Assembly: GCA_016125585.1 (NCBI GenBank)
Contig: WGLL01000007.1
Location: forward strand, 284,906-348,905
From: Caulobacter sp.
Lineage (GTDB): Bacteria > Pseudomonadota > Alphaproteobacteria > Caulobacterales > Caulobacteraceae
Length of the DNA stretch: 64,000 nucleotides
Reading direction: 5' to 3'
Shown: piece by piece, positions 37,427 to 47,559 of the stretch
Numbering within the stretch: position 1 is the first letter of the stretch
Layout of the letters: every line of letters begins with the position of its first letter
Position numbers and translations under genes: made by a program
The notes under the pieces: model-generated
What the model was told of the DNA's origin: nothing
Database searches by the model: none
The model's input: the letters and a program-made list of their open reading frames with translations, nothing else

Positions 37427-39928
37427 TCAGGCGACGCTGCGCACCGTCGCCGCCATCTGCCGGATCGGCAGGGTGAAACTGACCGTGGTGCCCTCGCCCG
37501 GGGCGGAGTCCAGCTCCAGGGCCCCGTCATGCAGCTCCACCAGCGACTTGGTCAGGGCCAGGCCCAGGCCCGTGCCCTGGGTGGTCTTGGAATGCTGGCT
37601 CTCGACCTGTTCGAACGGCTTGGCCAGTCGCGCCAGGTCCTCCTTCGAGATGCCGATGCCTGTGTCGCTCACCGAGACCCTGATCCGCTCGCCCAGGATA
37701 TCGCGCCTGGGCTCGGCCCGGACGGTGATGCGACCGCCCCGCGGGGTGAACTTGATGGCGTTGCTGAGCAGGTTGAGCAGCACCTGTTTGATCGCGCGGT
37801 AGTCGCCCTCGATCTCCGGCAGATGCGGGAACTCCACCCCGACCTCCAGGCCGGCCGCCTCGGCGCGGTTGCGCACCAGCCGCACCGCGTCCTCGGTCAC
37901 CTCTTCCAGGGCCACCGGCTCGAACTTGAGGTTCATTTTGCCGGCCTCGATCTTGGACATGTCGAGGATGTCGTTGATCAGGGCCAGCAGGTGCTGGCCG
38001 CTGTTGTGGATGTCGATGGCGTATTCCTTGTAGCGGGCGTCGCCCATCGGCCCGTACATCTCCGCCTGCATGATCTCCGAAAAGCCATTGATGGCGTTCA
38101 GCGGGGTGCGCAGTTCGTGGGACATATTGGCCAGGAATTCGCTCTTGGCCTTGTTGGCGCCTTCGGCCCTGACCTTCTCGGTCTCGTATTTGCGGGCCAG
38201 TTCGGCCAGCTGCTCCTGGCTGCGTTCCAGACCGGCGACGGCGTGCTGCAGCTGTTCCTCGTTCAGGCGCCGGGCCTCTTCCTGCGACTTGACCGCGGTG
38301 ATGTCGGCGGCGGTCATCACCAGCCCGCCCTCGGCGGTGCGCCGCTCCGAAATCTGGATCCAGCGACCGTCCATCAGTTCCGCTTCCCGCTCGCCCTTGG
38401 CGCCGTGGGGGGAGGGATGTTCCTGCTTGATGGCCAGTTGGGCGAAACGGTTGACCTGGGACCGATCCGCCCCGGGCTTCAGCAGCTTGGGCTCCAGGTT
38501 GAAGGTGCTGCGATAGTTGCGATTGCACAGCAGCAGCCGCCCGTGACGGTCCCACAGCACAAAGGCCTCCGAGACGCTCTCAATGGCGTCGCGCAGGCGG
38601 TTCTCGGCCGCCTGGGCCCGGGCCTGGGCGATGCGCTCCTCGGTGACGTCCAGCGCCACGCCGATGATCAGGGAATGCTGTTCGGCGCCGGCCCCTTCCA
38701 GGCCCTGGCCGCGGGCGTCGATCCACAGGCTGCGGCGGCCCTCGCCGCCGGGCACCCGGAAGGAGACGTCAAAGGCCCCATAGGCCGCCGCATGGGCCAG
38801 GGCCTGGCGCAGTCTTTCACGATGGTCGGGCGCCACGCGCTCCAGCACCTCCTGGCCGCTGACGACGCCCGCGCCGCCCCAGCCGAAGATCACTCCGGTG
38901 ACCTCGGACATATAGACCCGGTCGCTTTCGAGGTCCCATTCCCAGATGCCGCATCGCGCCGCCTCGACCGCCAGTCGGAACCGCTGTTCGCTGGCGATGA
39001 ACGCCTTCTGGGCCACCTGGGCCTTGCGGCTCTGCATGAACAGCAACAGCGCCAGGGCGATGCCGACCGACAGCGGCACCAGCAGGGACACCAGGCCGTC
39101 CACCCGTTCGGCGCTGACCGAGGCCAGGCCCTGGGCCTTTTCCGCGGCCACCGCGATCAGAGGCGTGTCGCTGATCGGGCGCACCGCCACATCCAGCGGC
39201 GCCCCGCCGGGAAGCTGGCCGCGCAACAGCGTATCGGCCCGCACGTCGGCGATCTGAAGGCCAAAGCCTTCCTGGAGGGTCGAGGCGGCGGAGACGCCCT
39301 CGCCGTTGGCGGCGGCGACCTTGCCGTCGCGGGTGACCAGGGCCGAGAACCCGGTCAGGCCGGTGTTTCCCAGACGTGCGGGATCGGAGGCCAGGATCAG
39401 CCAGGCCTTGCCGGTCGGGGTCGTCTGGGCGTGGGCCAGATAGAGCCTTGCGGTGTCGCCGGGCGCGGGTCCGCTCCAGTCGCTGTCTCCACTCGCCTCC
39501 GCCAGGCGGGCGGCGCCTTTCCAGTCCGGCATGCTGATCTGGCCTGTCGTCGCCTGGACCTCGCCTGCGCTGACGACGGCCGAGGCCAGGGCGGTCGGCC
39601 CGGCGATCCTCAACGCCAGTTCGCCGGCGTCGATCGGACTGTCGGGACTGCGACGCAGAAGATCCCCCGCCGCCATCAGCCCGGCCCGCTGGGTTCCAAG
39701 CGCCCCTTCGACCCGGCTGGCGAGCAGGGCGGCGGCCGGCGCGGGGCCGGCGTGAGCCGGGCCGTTGGTCCAGCCGCGCATCAGTCGCTGCACGCCGAAA
39801 GCGGTGTAGACGGCCAGCATCAACAGGGCGGCCAGGATGCCGATCCGCACCATCGGTTGCGACAGGCCGCGCGGAGGGGACGCCGCGAAGGCCGGGTCGC
39901 CCGATCCTGCCTGTCGCTCCCGTGACAC
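37427..39928 (-). CDS. pleC: PleC-like membrane sensor histidine kinase/phosphatase
   Basis: Two TM flanking a periplasmic domain, PAS domains, KSEFLANMSHELRTPLNAINGFSEIMQAEMYGPMGDARYKEYAIDIHNSGQHLLALINDILDMSKIEAG of the DivJ/PleC type. Confidence 0.75.
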   Translation of the reverse strand: MSRERQAGSGDPAFAASPPRGLSQPMVRIGILAALLMLAVYTAFGVQRLMRGWTNGPAHAGPAPAAALLASRVEGALGTQRAGLMAAGDLLRRSPDSPIDAGELALRIAGPTALASAVVSAGEVQATTGQISMPDWKGAARLAEASGDSDWSGPAPGDTARLYLAHAQTTPTGKAWLILASDPARLGNTGLTGFSALVTRDGKVAAANGEGVSAASTLQEGFGLQIADVRADTLLRGQLPGGAPLDVAVRPISDTPLIAVAAEKAQGLASVSAERVDGLVSLLVPLSVGIALALLLFMQSRKAQVAQKAFIASEQRFRLAVEAARCGIWEWDLESDRVYMSEVTGVIFGWGGAGVVSGQEVLERVAPDHRERLRQALAHAAAYGAFDVSFRVPGGEGRRSLWIDARGQGLEGAGAEQHSLIIGVALDVTEERIAQARAQAAENRLRDAIESVSEAFVLWDRHGRLLLCNRNYRSTFNLEPKLLKPGADRSQVNRFAQLAIKQEHPSPHGAKGEREAELMDGRWIQISERRTAEGGLVMTAADITAVKSQEEARRLNEEQLQHAVAGLERSQEQLAELARKYETEKVRAEGANKAKSEFLANMSHELRTPLNAINGFSEIMQAEMYGPMGDARYKEYAIDIHNSGQHLLALINDILDMSKIEAGKMNLKFEPVALEEVTEDAVRLVRNRAEAAGLEVGVEFPHLPEIEGDYRAIKQVLLNLLSNAIKFTPRGGRITVRAEPRRDILGERIRVSVSDTGIGISKEDLARLAKPFEQVESQHSKTTQGTGLGLALTKSLVELHDGALELDSAPGEGTTVSFTLPIRQMAATVRSVA

Positions 39929-40050
39929 TACGCTTGGGCCCCCGGCGCCGATTCACATCCTGAGGGGCGATGTTAGGGGCGCGGAGTCACCGCGTTAAGG
40001 GGGGATCAACACCCCCGAGTCAGTTGGTCGCGATTCGTCTCCATTTGGAC

Positions 40051-42639
40051 TCAGGCAAGGGCCTTCGTCGCCAGTTCGAAGACGTTCTTGGAAAGCCCTT
40101 CCACGGCCGCGATGCGCTGAAGCTGTTCCCGCATCAGCGAGCCGAGATCCTCGCGGTAGCGCCGCCAGCCGCCCAGCGGCTCGACGAAGCGCGCGGCCGT
40201 CATCGGGTTGACCTTGTCGGTGGCGATGATCCAGTCGGCCAGGAAGCGATAGCCGGACCCGTCCGGATCATGGAACCGCGCGGGGTTGAAGCTGGCGAAG
40301 GTTCCGACCAGCGCCCGCAGGCGGTTGGGATTGCGGGCGTCGAAATCGGGATGAGTCGTCAGGCCCATGACCCGGCCGAGCGCCGCGTCCGAGCCATCGC
40401 GGGCCTGGGCGGCGAACCATTTGTCGATCACCAGCGGCTCGTGCTTCCACCGGGCATGGAAGGCCGCCAGGGCCGTTTCCGCCGCCTCGCCGCCGAGCGC
40501 GATCAGGGCGGTCAGGCCGCCGATGGCGTCGGTCATGTTGTCGGCCGCCCCGTAGTGGCGGCGGGCGCGTTCGATGACGGCCTCAGACGGACGGGCGGTC
40601 AGCAGGTCCAGCGCCGCATTGCGCAGGGCCCGCCGGCCGGCGGCTGCGGCGTCGGCGGAGAAGTCGCCGGCATGGATCAGCGCATCGTGCAGCCGTTGCA
40701 GCCGGTCCTCGAGAGTCCCGGCGAGGACGCCGCGCAGGGCGCTTCTGGAGGCATGGATGGCCGCCGGATCGGCCGGCTTCATGGCCATGGCCAGGTCCTG
40801 CTCGCTGGGCAGGGCCAGCAGCAGCGCCTTGAAGGCGTCATCGGCGGCCTGGTCGTCCAGGGCCCGGCCCAGCGCCTGGGCGAACCGGAGCTCGCCGGCG
40901 TCATCGGCCTTGCCCGCGGCGCGATCGAGGATCAGGCGGCTGGCGAGGCGCTGGCCGGATTCCCAGCGATTGAACAGGTCCGGGTCCGACGCCAGCAGCA
41001 CATAGTCATGCTCGGCCGGCGCGTCGGTCTCCAGGGTGACCGGGGCCGAGAAGCCGCGCAGGGCCGACAGCACCGGCGGGCGGGAAACGCCCTCGATGGT
41101 CACCGTGGTCTCGGCGCCGTCGAGCACGATGATCCGGGTCTCGCTCTGGACCTTGCCGTCCTCGTCGAGCAGGCCGACGGCGACCGGCAGGGGCAGGGCG
41201 GTCTTGGTTGGCTGCCCGGGGGTCGGGGCGGTCGCCTGGCGCAGGTTCAGCTCCAGCTTGCCGCTCCCGGCGTCATAGCGGCGCGAGATGGTGACCTTCG
41301 GGGTCCCGGCCTGTTCGTACCAGCCGAAGAAGGCGTCGAGATCGGCGCCGGTCGCATCCGCGAAACACCGGATGAAGGCCTCGACCGTGGTCGCCTCGCC
41401 GTCATGGCGTCCGAAATAGAGGTCCATCCCCGCCTTGAAGCCCTCGTCGCCGAGCAGGGCCTTGAGCATGCGGATAACCTCGCTGCCCTTTTCGTAGATG
41501 GTGGCGGTGTAGAAGTTGTCGATCTTCAGGTAGCTCGACGGCCGCACCGGATGGGCCAGGGGGCCGGCGTCCTCGGAGAACTGCCGGGCCCGCAGGGCTT
41601 TTACGTCCTTGATCCGCTGCACGGCGGCGCCGCGCATGTCGGCGGAAAACTCCTGGTCGCGGAAAACCGTCAGGCCTTCCTTGAGGCACAGCTGGAACCA
41701 GTCGCGGCAGGTGATGCGGTCGCCGGTCCAGTTGTGGAAATACTCATGGGCCACGACGCTCTCGATGCGCTCGTAGTCCATGTCCGTCGCGGTGGCGGAA
41801 TCGGCCAGCAGCAGCGACGAATTGAAGATGTTCAGGCCCTTGTTCTCCATGGCCCCGAAGTTGAAGTCGCGCACGGCGACGATCATGAACAGGTCCAGGT
41901 CGTACTCCCGGCCGAACACCTCCTCGTCCCACCTCATCGCCCGCTTGAGGCTGTCGAGGGCATATTCGGCGCGGGCCGCCATGCCCGGGTCGACGAACAC
42001 CTTCAGGGCGATCCTTCGCCCGGTCATGGTGGTGAAGTCGCCTTCGAGCACATCGAGCTCCCCGGCCACCAGGGCGAACAGGTAGCAGGGCTTGCGGAAG
42101 GGGTCTTCCCAGACGGCGAAGTGACGGCCGCCGTCCAGGGGGCCGCTGTCGACCAGGTTGCCGTTGGCCAGCAGGTGGTGGAAGCCGGCGTCGGCCTCGA
42201 TCCGCACGGTATAGACCGCCAGCACGTCGGGCCGGTCGAGGAACCAGGTGATACGCCGGAAGCCCTCGGCCTCGCACTGGGTGCAGAAACGGCCGCCGGA
42301 CATGTAGAGCCCCATCAGGGCGCTGTTGCCGGCCGGGTCAATCTCGACCTCGGTCTCGAGGGTGAAGCGTTCCGGCAGGCCGGTGAGGGTCAGGGTCTCC
42401 GCGGCAACCTCGTAATCGCCCTCGGCCAGGACCCGCCCGTCGATGGCGACGCTGAGCGTCTTCAGGCCCTCGCCATCGAGAACCAGGATGTCGCCGTCGC
42501 CATTGCGCCGCATCGCCAGCACAGCCTTCACCCGCGTCGTTGACGGCTGCAGGTCGAAGGTCAGATGGACCGAATCGATCAGGTGGCTGGGCGGGGTGTA
42601 GTCGGAGAGCCGGATCGGCTGGGGCGTTTCAGTGCGCAT
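40051..42639 (-). CDS. pepN: Aminopeptidase N
   Basis: FGAMENKGLNIFNSSLLLA, HEYFHNWTGDRITCRDWFQLCLKEGLTVFRDQEFS; ATG at 42639. Confidence 0.96.
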   Translation of the reverse strand: MRTETPQPIRLSDYTPPSHLIDSVHLTFDLQPSTTRVKAVLAMRRNGDGDILVLDGEGLKTLSVAIDGRVLAEGDYEVAAETLTLTGLPERFTLETEVEIDPAGNSALMGLYMSGGRFCTQCEAEGFRRITWFLDRPDVLAVYTVRIEADAGFHHLLANGNLVDSGPLDGGRHFAVWEDPFRKPCYLFALVAGELDVLEGDFTTMTGRRIALKVFVDPGMAARAEYALDSLKRAMRWDEEVFGREYDLDLFMIVAVRDFNFGAMENKGLNIFNSSLLLADSATATDMDYERIESVVAHEYFHNWTGDRITCRDWFQLCLKEGLTVFRDQEFSADMRGAAVQRIKDVKALRARQFSEDAGPLAHPVRPSSYLKIDNFYTATIYEKGSEVIRMLKALLGDEGFKAGMDLYFGRHDGEATTVEAFIRCFADATGADLDAFFGWYEQAGTPKVTISRRYDAGSGKLELNLRQATAPTPGQPTKTALPLPVAVGLLDEDGKVQSETRIIVLDGAETTVTIEGVSRPPVLSALRGFSAPVTLETDAPAEHDYVLLASDPDLFNRWESGQRLASRLILDRAAGKADDAGELRFAQALGRALDDQAADDAFKALLLALPSEQDLAMAMKPADPAAIHASRSALRGVLAGTLEDRLQRLHDALIHAGDFSADAAAAGRRALRNAALDLLTARPSEAVIERARRHYGAADNMTDAIGGLTALIALGGEAAETALAAFHARWKHEPLVIDKWFAAQARDGSDAALGRVMGLTTHPDFDARNPNRLRALVGTFASFNPARFHDPDGSGYRFLADWIIATDKVNPMTAARFVEPLGGWRRYREDLGSLMREQLQRIAAVEGLSKNVFELATKALA

Positions 42640-42726
42640 GATGAGGGATGTAGCGCCTGAGGGCGGCGCGCGCCACGGGCTGTCGCCAGTCTGCCGACGA
42701 GTTGATAGGATTTGCCCGGGGGCCCC

Positions 42727-43635
42727 ATGACAGCATCTCAATCAAGCGCGCCGTCGCCGGGCCTCGAAGTGGGCCGCCGCCGGGTGCTGCATCCCGGACC
42801 GTTGCGCTGGCTGCGGGCGCTGGCCTGGATGGTCCCGCTGTTCCTTGTCGCCATGACCGCAAACCTGTTCTCGGCGACGGCCGCCATGGCGGCGCTGGAC
42901 GGCGGCAATGGCTGGGTCCCGCTGATGTTCGTCGCCGTCGCCTGTCTAACCGGGCTGGGCGCCTACGCCGGCGCCGTGCGGCTGGCGGAGGATCGCTGGC
43001 CGGAGGAACTGAACCTGCGCAGGGCGCCGGCCGATCTGCTGGCCGGACTCCTCGCCGGGGCGCTGCTCTTTTCGGCGGTGATGGCGGTGCTGCTGCTGAG
43101 CGGCGGCTACGCTATCGCGGGGCTGCATGCGGCCGACCCGCTGTGGGCCGTCAACATGGGCCTGTCCTCGGGGGTGACCGAGGAACTGGTGATGCGGGCG
43201 GTGATCTTTCGCCTGGCCATGCGGGCCTTCGGCGTCTGGCCGGCCCTCGTCCTCTCGGCGGGCCTGTTCGGGGTCATGCATCTGGCCAATCCCAACGCCA
43301 CCCCGGTGGCCGTCGCGGCCATCGCCGTCGAGGCCGGGCTGATGCTGGCGGGCTTCTATCTGATGACCGGGAGGCTGTGGATGTCCTTCGCCTTCCATGC
43401 GGCCTGGAATTTTACCCAGGGCTATATTTTCGGCGCGGCGGTGTCCGGCTCCGTCGGTCCCGCCAGTCTGTGGATCAGCAAGCCCGTCGCCGGCGCGCCG
43501 GCCATCCTCACCGGCGGCGCCTTCGGTCCCGAGGCGTCGGCCCCGGCCATGGTGATCGGAACCCTGGCCGCCGTGGCGACCCTGATCATCGCTCACCGCC
43601 GCGGCAACCTGCGCGCCCGTCCGGACGACGCCTGA
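42727..43635 (+). CDS. CPBP-family intramembrane metalloprotease
   Basis: GVTEELVMRAVIFRLAMR (EExxxR), FGVMHLANPN, FAFHAAWNFTQG. Confidence 0.9.
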   Translation: MTASQSSAPSPGLEVGRRRVLHPGPLRWLRALAWMVPLFLVAMTANLFSATAAMAALDGGNGWVPLMFVAVACLTGLGAYAGAVRLAEDRWPEELNLRRAPADLLAGLLAGALLFSAVMAVLLLSGGYAIAGLHAADPLWAVNMGLSSGVTEELVMRAVIFRLAMRAFGVWPALVLSAGLFGVMHLANPNATPVAVAAIAVEAGLMLAGFYLMTGRLWMSFAFHAAWNFTQGYIFGAAVSGSVGPASLWISKPVAGAPAILTGGAFGPEASAPAMVIGTLAAVATLIIAHRRGNLRARPDDA

Positions 43636-43866
43636 ACTCCGCTGGACCAGAATGTAGCCCCGCTTGGCGCCGGACCGGTCACAAACGGCCTACAAACCCC
43701 GCGCCGAGGCCTACGCGGCGCCTACGCCGCAGCCTGCATTCCCGGCGGCCTGGGCACGCGCAAAGCCAACAATTGCTGCGTTTTGGCCGTGTCCGCGAGG
43801 ATGCGAGGCTGTTTCCGTAGGCATCGCCCCCTGCGGTATAATGGCGGGCGCTTCGAGGCGGCGGTG

Positions 43867-44436
43867 TCAGGCCACCGCGCCCTCGCTCGCCTCCGGCATC
43901 TCCGCCGCGGCCGGGAGCTCGTTGACGAACCGCTCGATGGCGGCGGCCTGCCGGGCCAGTTCCAGCACCGCCGGCGGCGCGTCTTCCGGGGACTCGGCGA
44001 CCAGGTCGATCAACTGGCGCGCCAGCGCCTGAAGGCGCGGCGTGCTGGCGATCAGGCGGGCCTGGCGCTCGATGCGATGGGGGTCGCGATCGTATTCCGC
44101 GCCCGGCGTGCGCCATCCGCCCCAGTCATTGGGATCGGTGACGACGATCGGATAGGTGCCGGGGAAGGGGTGATGGGCGCAGTCGGCCGGCTGCTGCCAC
44201 TTGTTCTTGGCGCGCAGCAGCCGCCAGCGCTCGCCGTCCTCGTTCAGGCCCGCGGCCTGATCCTCGGGCTTCAGCTCATGGCCGAAGAATTCCCGGCCAA
44301 GGCCGACGTCATAGGTGACCCGCACCGGCTCGTCGAAACCCTTGGCCCAGATGGCCACGATCTTCTCGACGTTGGCCCAGGCGCCGACCGCCTCGACCCA
44401 CACCCTCTGGTTCTTCTGAAAGACCGTTTTGGCCAT
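43867..44436 (-). CDS. Conserved hypothetical protein
   Basis: 189 aa coherent ORF MAKTVFQKNQRVWVEAVGAWANVEKIVAIWAKGFDEPVRVTYDVGLGREF; no family recognised. Confidence 0.75.
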   Translation of the reverse strand: MAKTVFQKNQRVWVEAVGAWANVEKIVAIWAKGFDEPVRVTYDVGLGREFFGHELKPEDQAAGLNEDGERWRLLRAKNKWQQPADCAHHPFPGTYPIVVTDPNDWGGWRTPGAEYDRDPHRIERQARLIASTPRLQALARQLIDLVAESPEDAPPAVLELARQAAAIERFVNELPAAAEMPEASEGAVA

Positions 44437-44575
44437 GATCCACTGTCATTCTGAATTGGGTCCGCCATAAAAACCCAAAAACCTTGACGCCAAGTCAATC
44501 TTCCCTCCGCCGGAAAGGTGGCTATCGTGGCGCTCAACAGTTGGGCGCGCGAACGGCGCCCCGGGAGGATCACCG

Positions 44576-45691
44576 GTGAATTTCGACTATTCCGACGACC
44601 AGAAGTTCCTGAAGGACGAGGCGCGCAAGTTTCTCGAAGCCCGCTCGCCAACCTCGGCGGTGCGGGTGGTGCTGAACGACGCCGAGGTGTCCTACGACAA
44701 GGCGCTGTGGAAGGCCGTGGCCGAGCAGGGCTGGCTGGGCGCCGCCATTCCCGAGGACTTCGGCGGCCTGGGCCTGGGCCATGTGGAGCTCTGCGCCATC
44801 GCCGAGGAACTGGGCCGCTCGCTGGCGCCCATTCCCTTCGCCTCGACCGTCTACTTCGTGGCCGAGGCCCTGATGCTGGCCGGCAGCGAGGCCCAGAAGG
44901 CCGAGTTGCTGCCGAAGATCGCCGCGGGCGAGCTGATCGGCTGCTACGCCACCTCGGAAGGGCCGGGCGTGGTCAATGGCGGCGCCCTGTCCTGCACCGT
45001 CTCGGGCGGCAAGCTGAGCGGGGTGAAGATCCCGGTGACCGACGGCGACATCGCCGACATCGCCCTTGTGCTGGCCTCCGAGGGCGGCCGACCCGGCCTG
45101 TTCCTGGTCGATCTGAAGGGCGCGGGGGTTGAGCGCGAGACGCTGAAGTCCCTCGACCCGACCCGCTCGGTCGCCCGGCTGACCTTCAAGGACGCCCCGG
45201 CCTCGGCCGTCGGCGCCGCCGGCGAGGGTCAGTCGATCACCGAGCAGGTGTTCGACCGCGCCGCGGTCCTGCTGGCCTTCGAACAGGTCGGCGGAGCGGA
45301 AAAATGCCTCGAGATGGCCCGGGAATACGCCCTTGAGCGCTATGCCTTCGGCCGGGTGATCGGCAGCTACCAGGCGATCAAGCACAAGCTGGCCGACATG
45401 TACGTCAAGAACCAGGTCGCCCGCTCCAACGCCTATTACGGGGCCTGGGCGCTGAACACGAGCTCGTCGGAACTGCCGACCGCAGCCGCCGCGGCGCGGA
45501 TCGCGGCCAGCGAGGCCTACTGGTTCGGCTCGAAGGAGAACATCCAGACCCACGGCGGCATGGGCTTCACCTGGGAAGTGGATTGCCACCTCTACTACCG
45601 GCGCTCGCGTCAACTGGCCCTGGTCGCCGGCGGGCCGAAGGTCTGGAAGGAGCGGCTGGTCAGCCAGCTCGAGCGCAAGAACGCCGCCTGA
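44576..45691 (+). CDS. Acyl-CoA dehydrogenase family protein
   Basis: DDQKFLKDEARKFLE...YALERYAFGRVIGSYQAIKHKLADMYV...IQTHGGMGFTWEVDCHLYYRR; GTG start. Confidence 0.92.
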   Translation: MNFDYSDDQKFLKDEARKFLEARSPTSAVRVVLNDAEVSYDKALWKAVAEQGWLGAAIPEDFGGLGLGHVELCAIAEELGRSLAPIPFASTVYFVAEALMLAGSEAQKAELLPKIAAGELIGCYATSEGPGVVNGGALSCTVSGGKLSGVKIPVTDGDIADIALVLASEGGRPGLFLVDLKGAGVERETLKSLDPTRSVARLTFKDAPASAVGAAGEGQSITEQVFDRAAVLLAFEQVGGAEKCLEMAREYALERYAFGRVIGSYQAIKHKLADMYVKNQVARSNAYYGAWALNTSSSELPTAAAAARIAASEAYWFGSKENIQTHGGMGFTWEVDCHLYYRRSRQLALVAGGPKVWKERLVSQLERKNAA

Positions 45692-45770
45692 TTTTTTTTC
45701 AAAGCAGCGCCTGTCCGGAGACGAACCGGGTTCCACTTTAACGGACAGCGCCTGAACAAGGACGAGGACC

Positions 45771-46994
45771 ATGGATTTCAACGACTCCCCCGAAGAAGCC
45801 GCCTACCGCGAAAAGGCCCGCGCCTGGCTGGAAACCAATGCCGCCGCGCATAAGGAAAGCGGCGGCGGCCGGCGGCCCAACAGCCCCGAGCACATGGCCG
45901 CCGCCAAGTCCTGGCAGGCCAAGAAGGCCGAGGCGGGGTTCGCCTGCATCACCTGGCCCAAGGAGTGGGGCGGGGCCGGCGGCACGCCGATCCAGTCGGT
46001 GATCTTCGGCCAGGAAGAAGCCAAGGTTGGCGTGAACTATGGGTATTTCACCATCGGCCTGGGCATGTGCGTGCCGACCGTGATGGCCTTCGCCGACGAC
46101 GAGACCAAGAAGCGCTTCGTCGGCCCCGCCGTGCGCGGCGAGGAGATCTGGTGCCAGCTGTTCAGCGAGCCGGCCGGCGGCTCCGACGTGGCGGCCAGCC
46201 GCACGCGGGCGGTCCGGGACGGCGATGAGTGGGTGATCAACGGCCAGAAGGTCTGGACGACCGGCGCCCAGTACTGCGACTTCGGCATCGTCCTGGTCCG
46301 CACCGATCCCGACGCGCCCAAGCACAAGGGCATGACCATGTTCTGGATCGACATGCACGATCCGGCCGTCGAGGTTCGTCCGATCCACCAGGCCAGCGGC
46401 GGCTCGGAATTCAACGAGGTCTATTTCAGCGATCTGCGGGTCAAGGACAGCCAGCGGCTGGGCGAGGTCGGGGCCGGCTGGAAGGTGGCCCTGGTCACCC
46501 TGATGAACGAGCGTCTGGCGGTCGGCGGCTCCTCGGGGCCGGACTACAAGACCATCATGGAACTGGCCCGCGCCACTGACGGCGCCGGCGGCTCGGCGAT
46601 CAAGGACGGCGCCTTCCGCGAGAAGCTGGCCGACTGGTATGTCGCCGCCGAGGGTCTGAAGCTGACCCGCTTCCGCACCATGACCGCCCTGTCCAAGGGC
46701 CAGACCCCGGGACCGGAAAGCTCGATCGGCAAGATCATCGCCGCCAACCAGATGCAGGAGATGAGCAACTACGGGGTGGAGATGGAGGACCAGTACGGCG
46801 TGCTGGTCGATCCGGCCGAAGCCCCCCTGCAGGCCGCCTTCCAGCAGAGCCTGCTGTGGGCGCCGGGCCTGCGCATCGCCGGCGGCACCGACGAGATCCT
46901 GAAGAACATCATCGCCGAACGGGTGCTCGGCCTGCCCGGCGACATCCGCGTCGACAAGGACGTGGCCTTCAAGGACGTGCCGACGGGTCGGTAG
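45771..46994 (+). CDS. Acyl-CoA dehydrogenase family protein
   Basis: CQLFSEPAGGSDVAASRTRAVRDGDEWVINGQKVWTTGAQYCDFGIVLVRTDP; C-term GTDEILKNIIAERVLGLP. Confidence 0.94.
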   Translation: MDFNDSPEEAAYREKARAWLETNAAAHKESGGGRRPNSPEHMAAAKSWQAKKAEAGFACITWPKEWGGAGGTPIQSVIFGQEEAKVGVNYGYFTIGLGMCVPTVMAFADDETKKRFVGPAVRGEEIWCQLFSEPAGGSDVAASRTRAVRDGDEWVINGQKVWTTGAQYCDFGIVLVRTDPDAPKHKGMTMFWIDMHDPAVEVRPIHQASGGSEFNEVYFSDLRVKDSQRLGEVGAGWKVALVTLMNERLAVGGSSGPDYKTIMELARATDGAGGSAIKDGAFREKLADWYVAAEGLKLTRFRTMTALSKGQTPGPESSIGKIIAANQMQEMSNYGVEMEDQYGVLVDPAEAPLQAAFQQSLLWAPGLRIAGGTDEILKNIIAERVLGLPGDIRVDKDVAFKDVPTGR

Positions 46995-47015
46995 AGCTTC
47001 GAGATTGAGCCAGAA

Positions 47016-47043
47016 GGGGCGCGCGGCTGTTGTCGCGCGCCCC
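47016..47043. terminator. Stem-loop between convergent genes, possible terminator
   Basis: Perfect 10-bp arms GGGGCGCGCG...CGCGCGCCCC; no clear T-run. Confidence 0.5.
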
Positions 47044-47051
47044 TGTTGGGT

Positions 47052-47453
47052 TCAGGCCGCCGGGGCTTCGGCCAGTTCGACGTCCAGCCAGCTCGCCCTG
47101 GCCGGCGGGGCGGCGGTGACGACGCCGGCCAGTCTGTGGTCGCGGGTCATGACGATCAGGCTGTCGAGGTCGGCGTCGGCCAGGCGGCCGATGACGTCCC
47201 GGGCGTCCTCATCCTCGTAGCACCAGTCGATGTAGTGGCTCATCACCGCCAGCACCGGGGTGTCGGGCGCTAGGCCGCGGGCCAGGCCGTAGTCGACCAG
47301 ATCGCGCTGGGTGATGACGCCGATCAGGCGCCCCTCATGGGCGACCGGCAACTGGTTCAGGTGAGCGTGGGCCAGGGCGGCGGCGGCCTGGCGCAGGGGG
47401 GCGGTCGGGGCCAGAGGGTCGGGCAGGGCGGACATCAGGTCGGCGACGATCAT
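47052..47453 (-). CDS. CBS-domain protein
   Basis: VADLMSALPDPLAPTAPLRQAAAALAHAHLNQLPVAHEGRLIGVITQRDLVDYGL, second CBS downstream. Confidence 0.88.
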   Translation of the reverse strand: MIVADLMSALPDPLAPTAPLRQAAAALAHAHLNQLPVAHEGRLIGVITQRDLVDYGLARGLAPDTPVLAVMSHYIDWCYEDEDARDVIGRLADADLDSLIVMTRDHRLAGVVTAAPPARASWLDVELAEAPAA

Positions 47454-47559
47454 GCGCAAGGTCTCTCCGTCAGGCCCCACGAGGCGTAATCGCTGCGGGA
47501 GCCCATTGTTCCTCAGGGGATGACGACAGAGGTAGACCGGTTTTGCCGGACGGACAGGG

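Noticed and set aside
37529-39925. 798-aa plus-strand ORF opposite the PleC-like kinase
   Set aside because: Antisense shadow of a well-supported kinase gene; composition (Gly/Gln/His/Arg-rich) typical of high-GC reverse-frame ORFs, no domain
39970-42543. 857-aa plus-strand ORF opposite pepN
   Set aside because: Antisense shadow of pepN; low-complexity composition and no recognisable motifs
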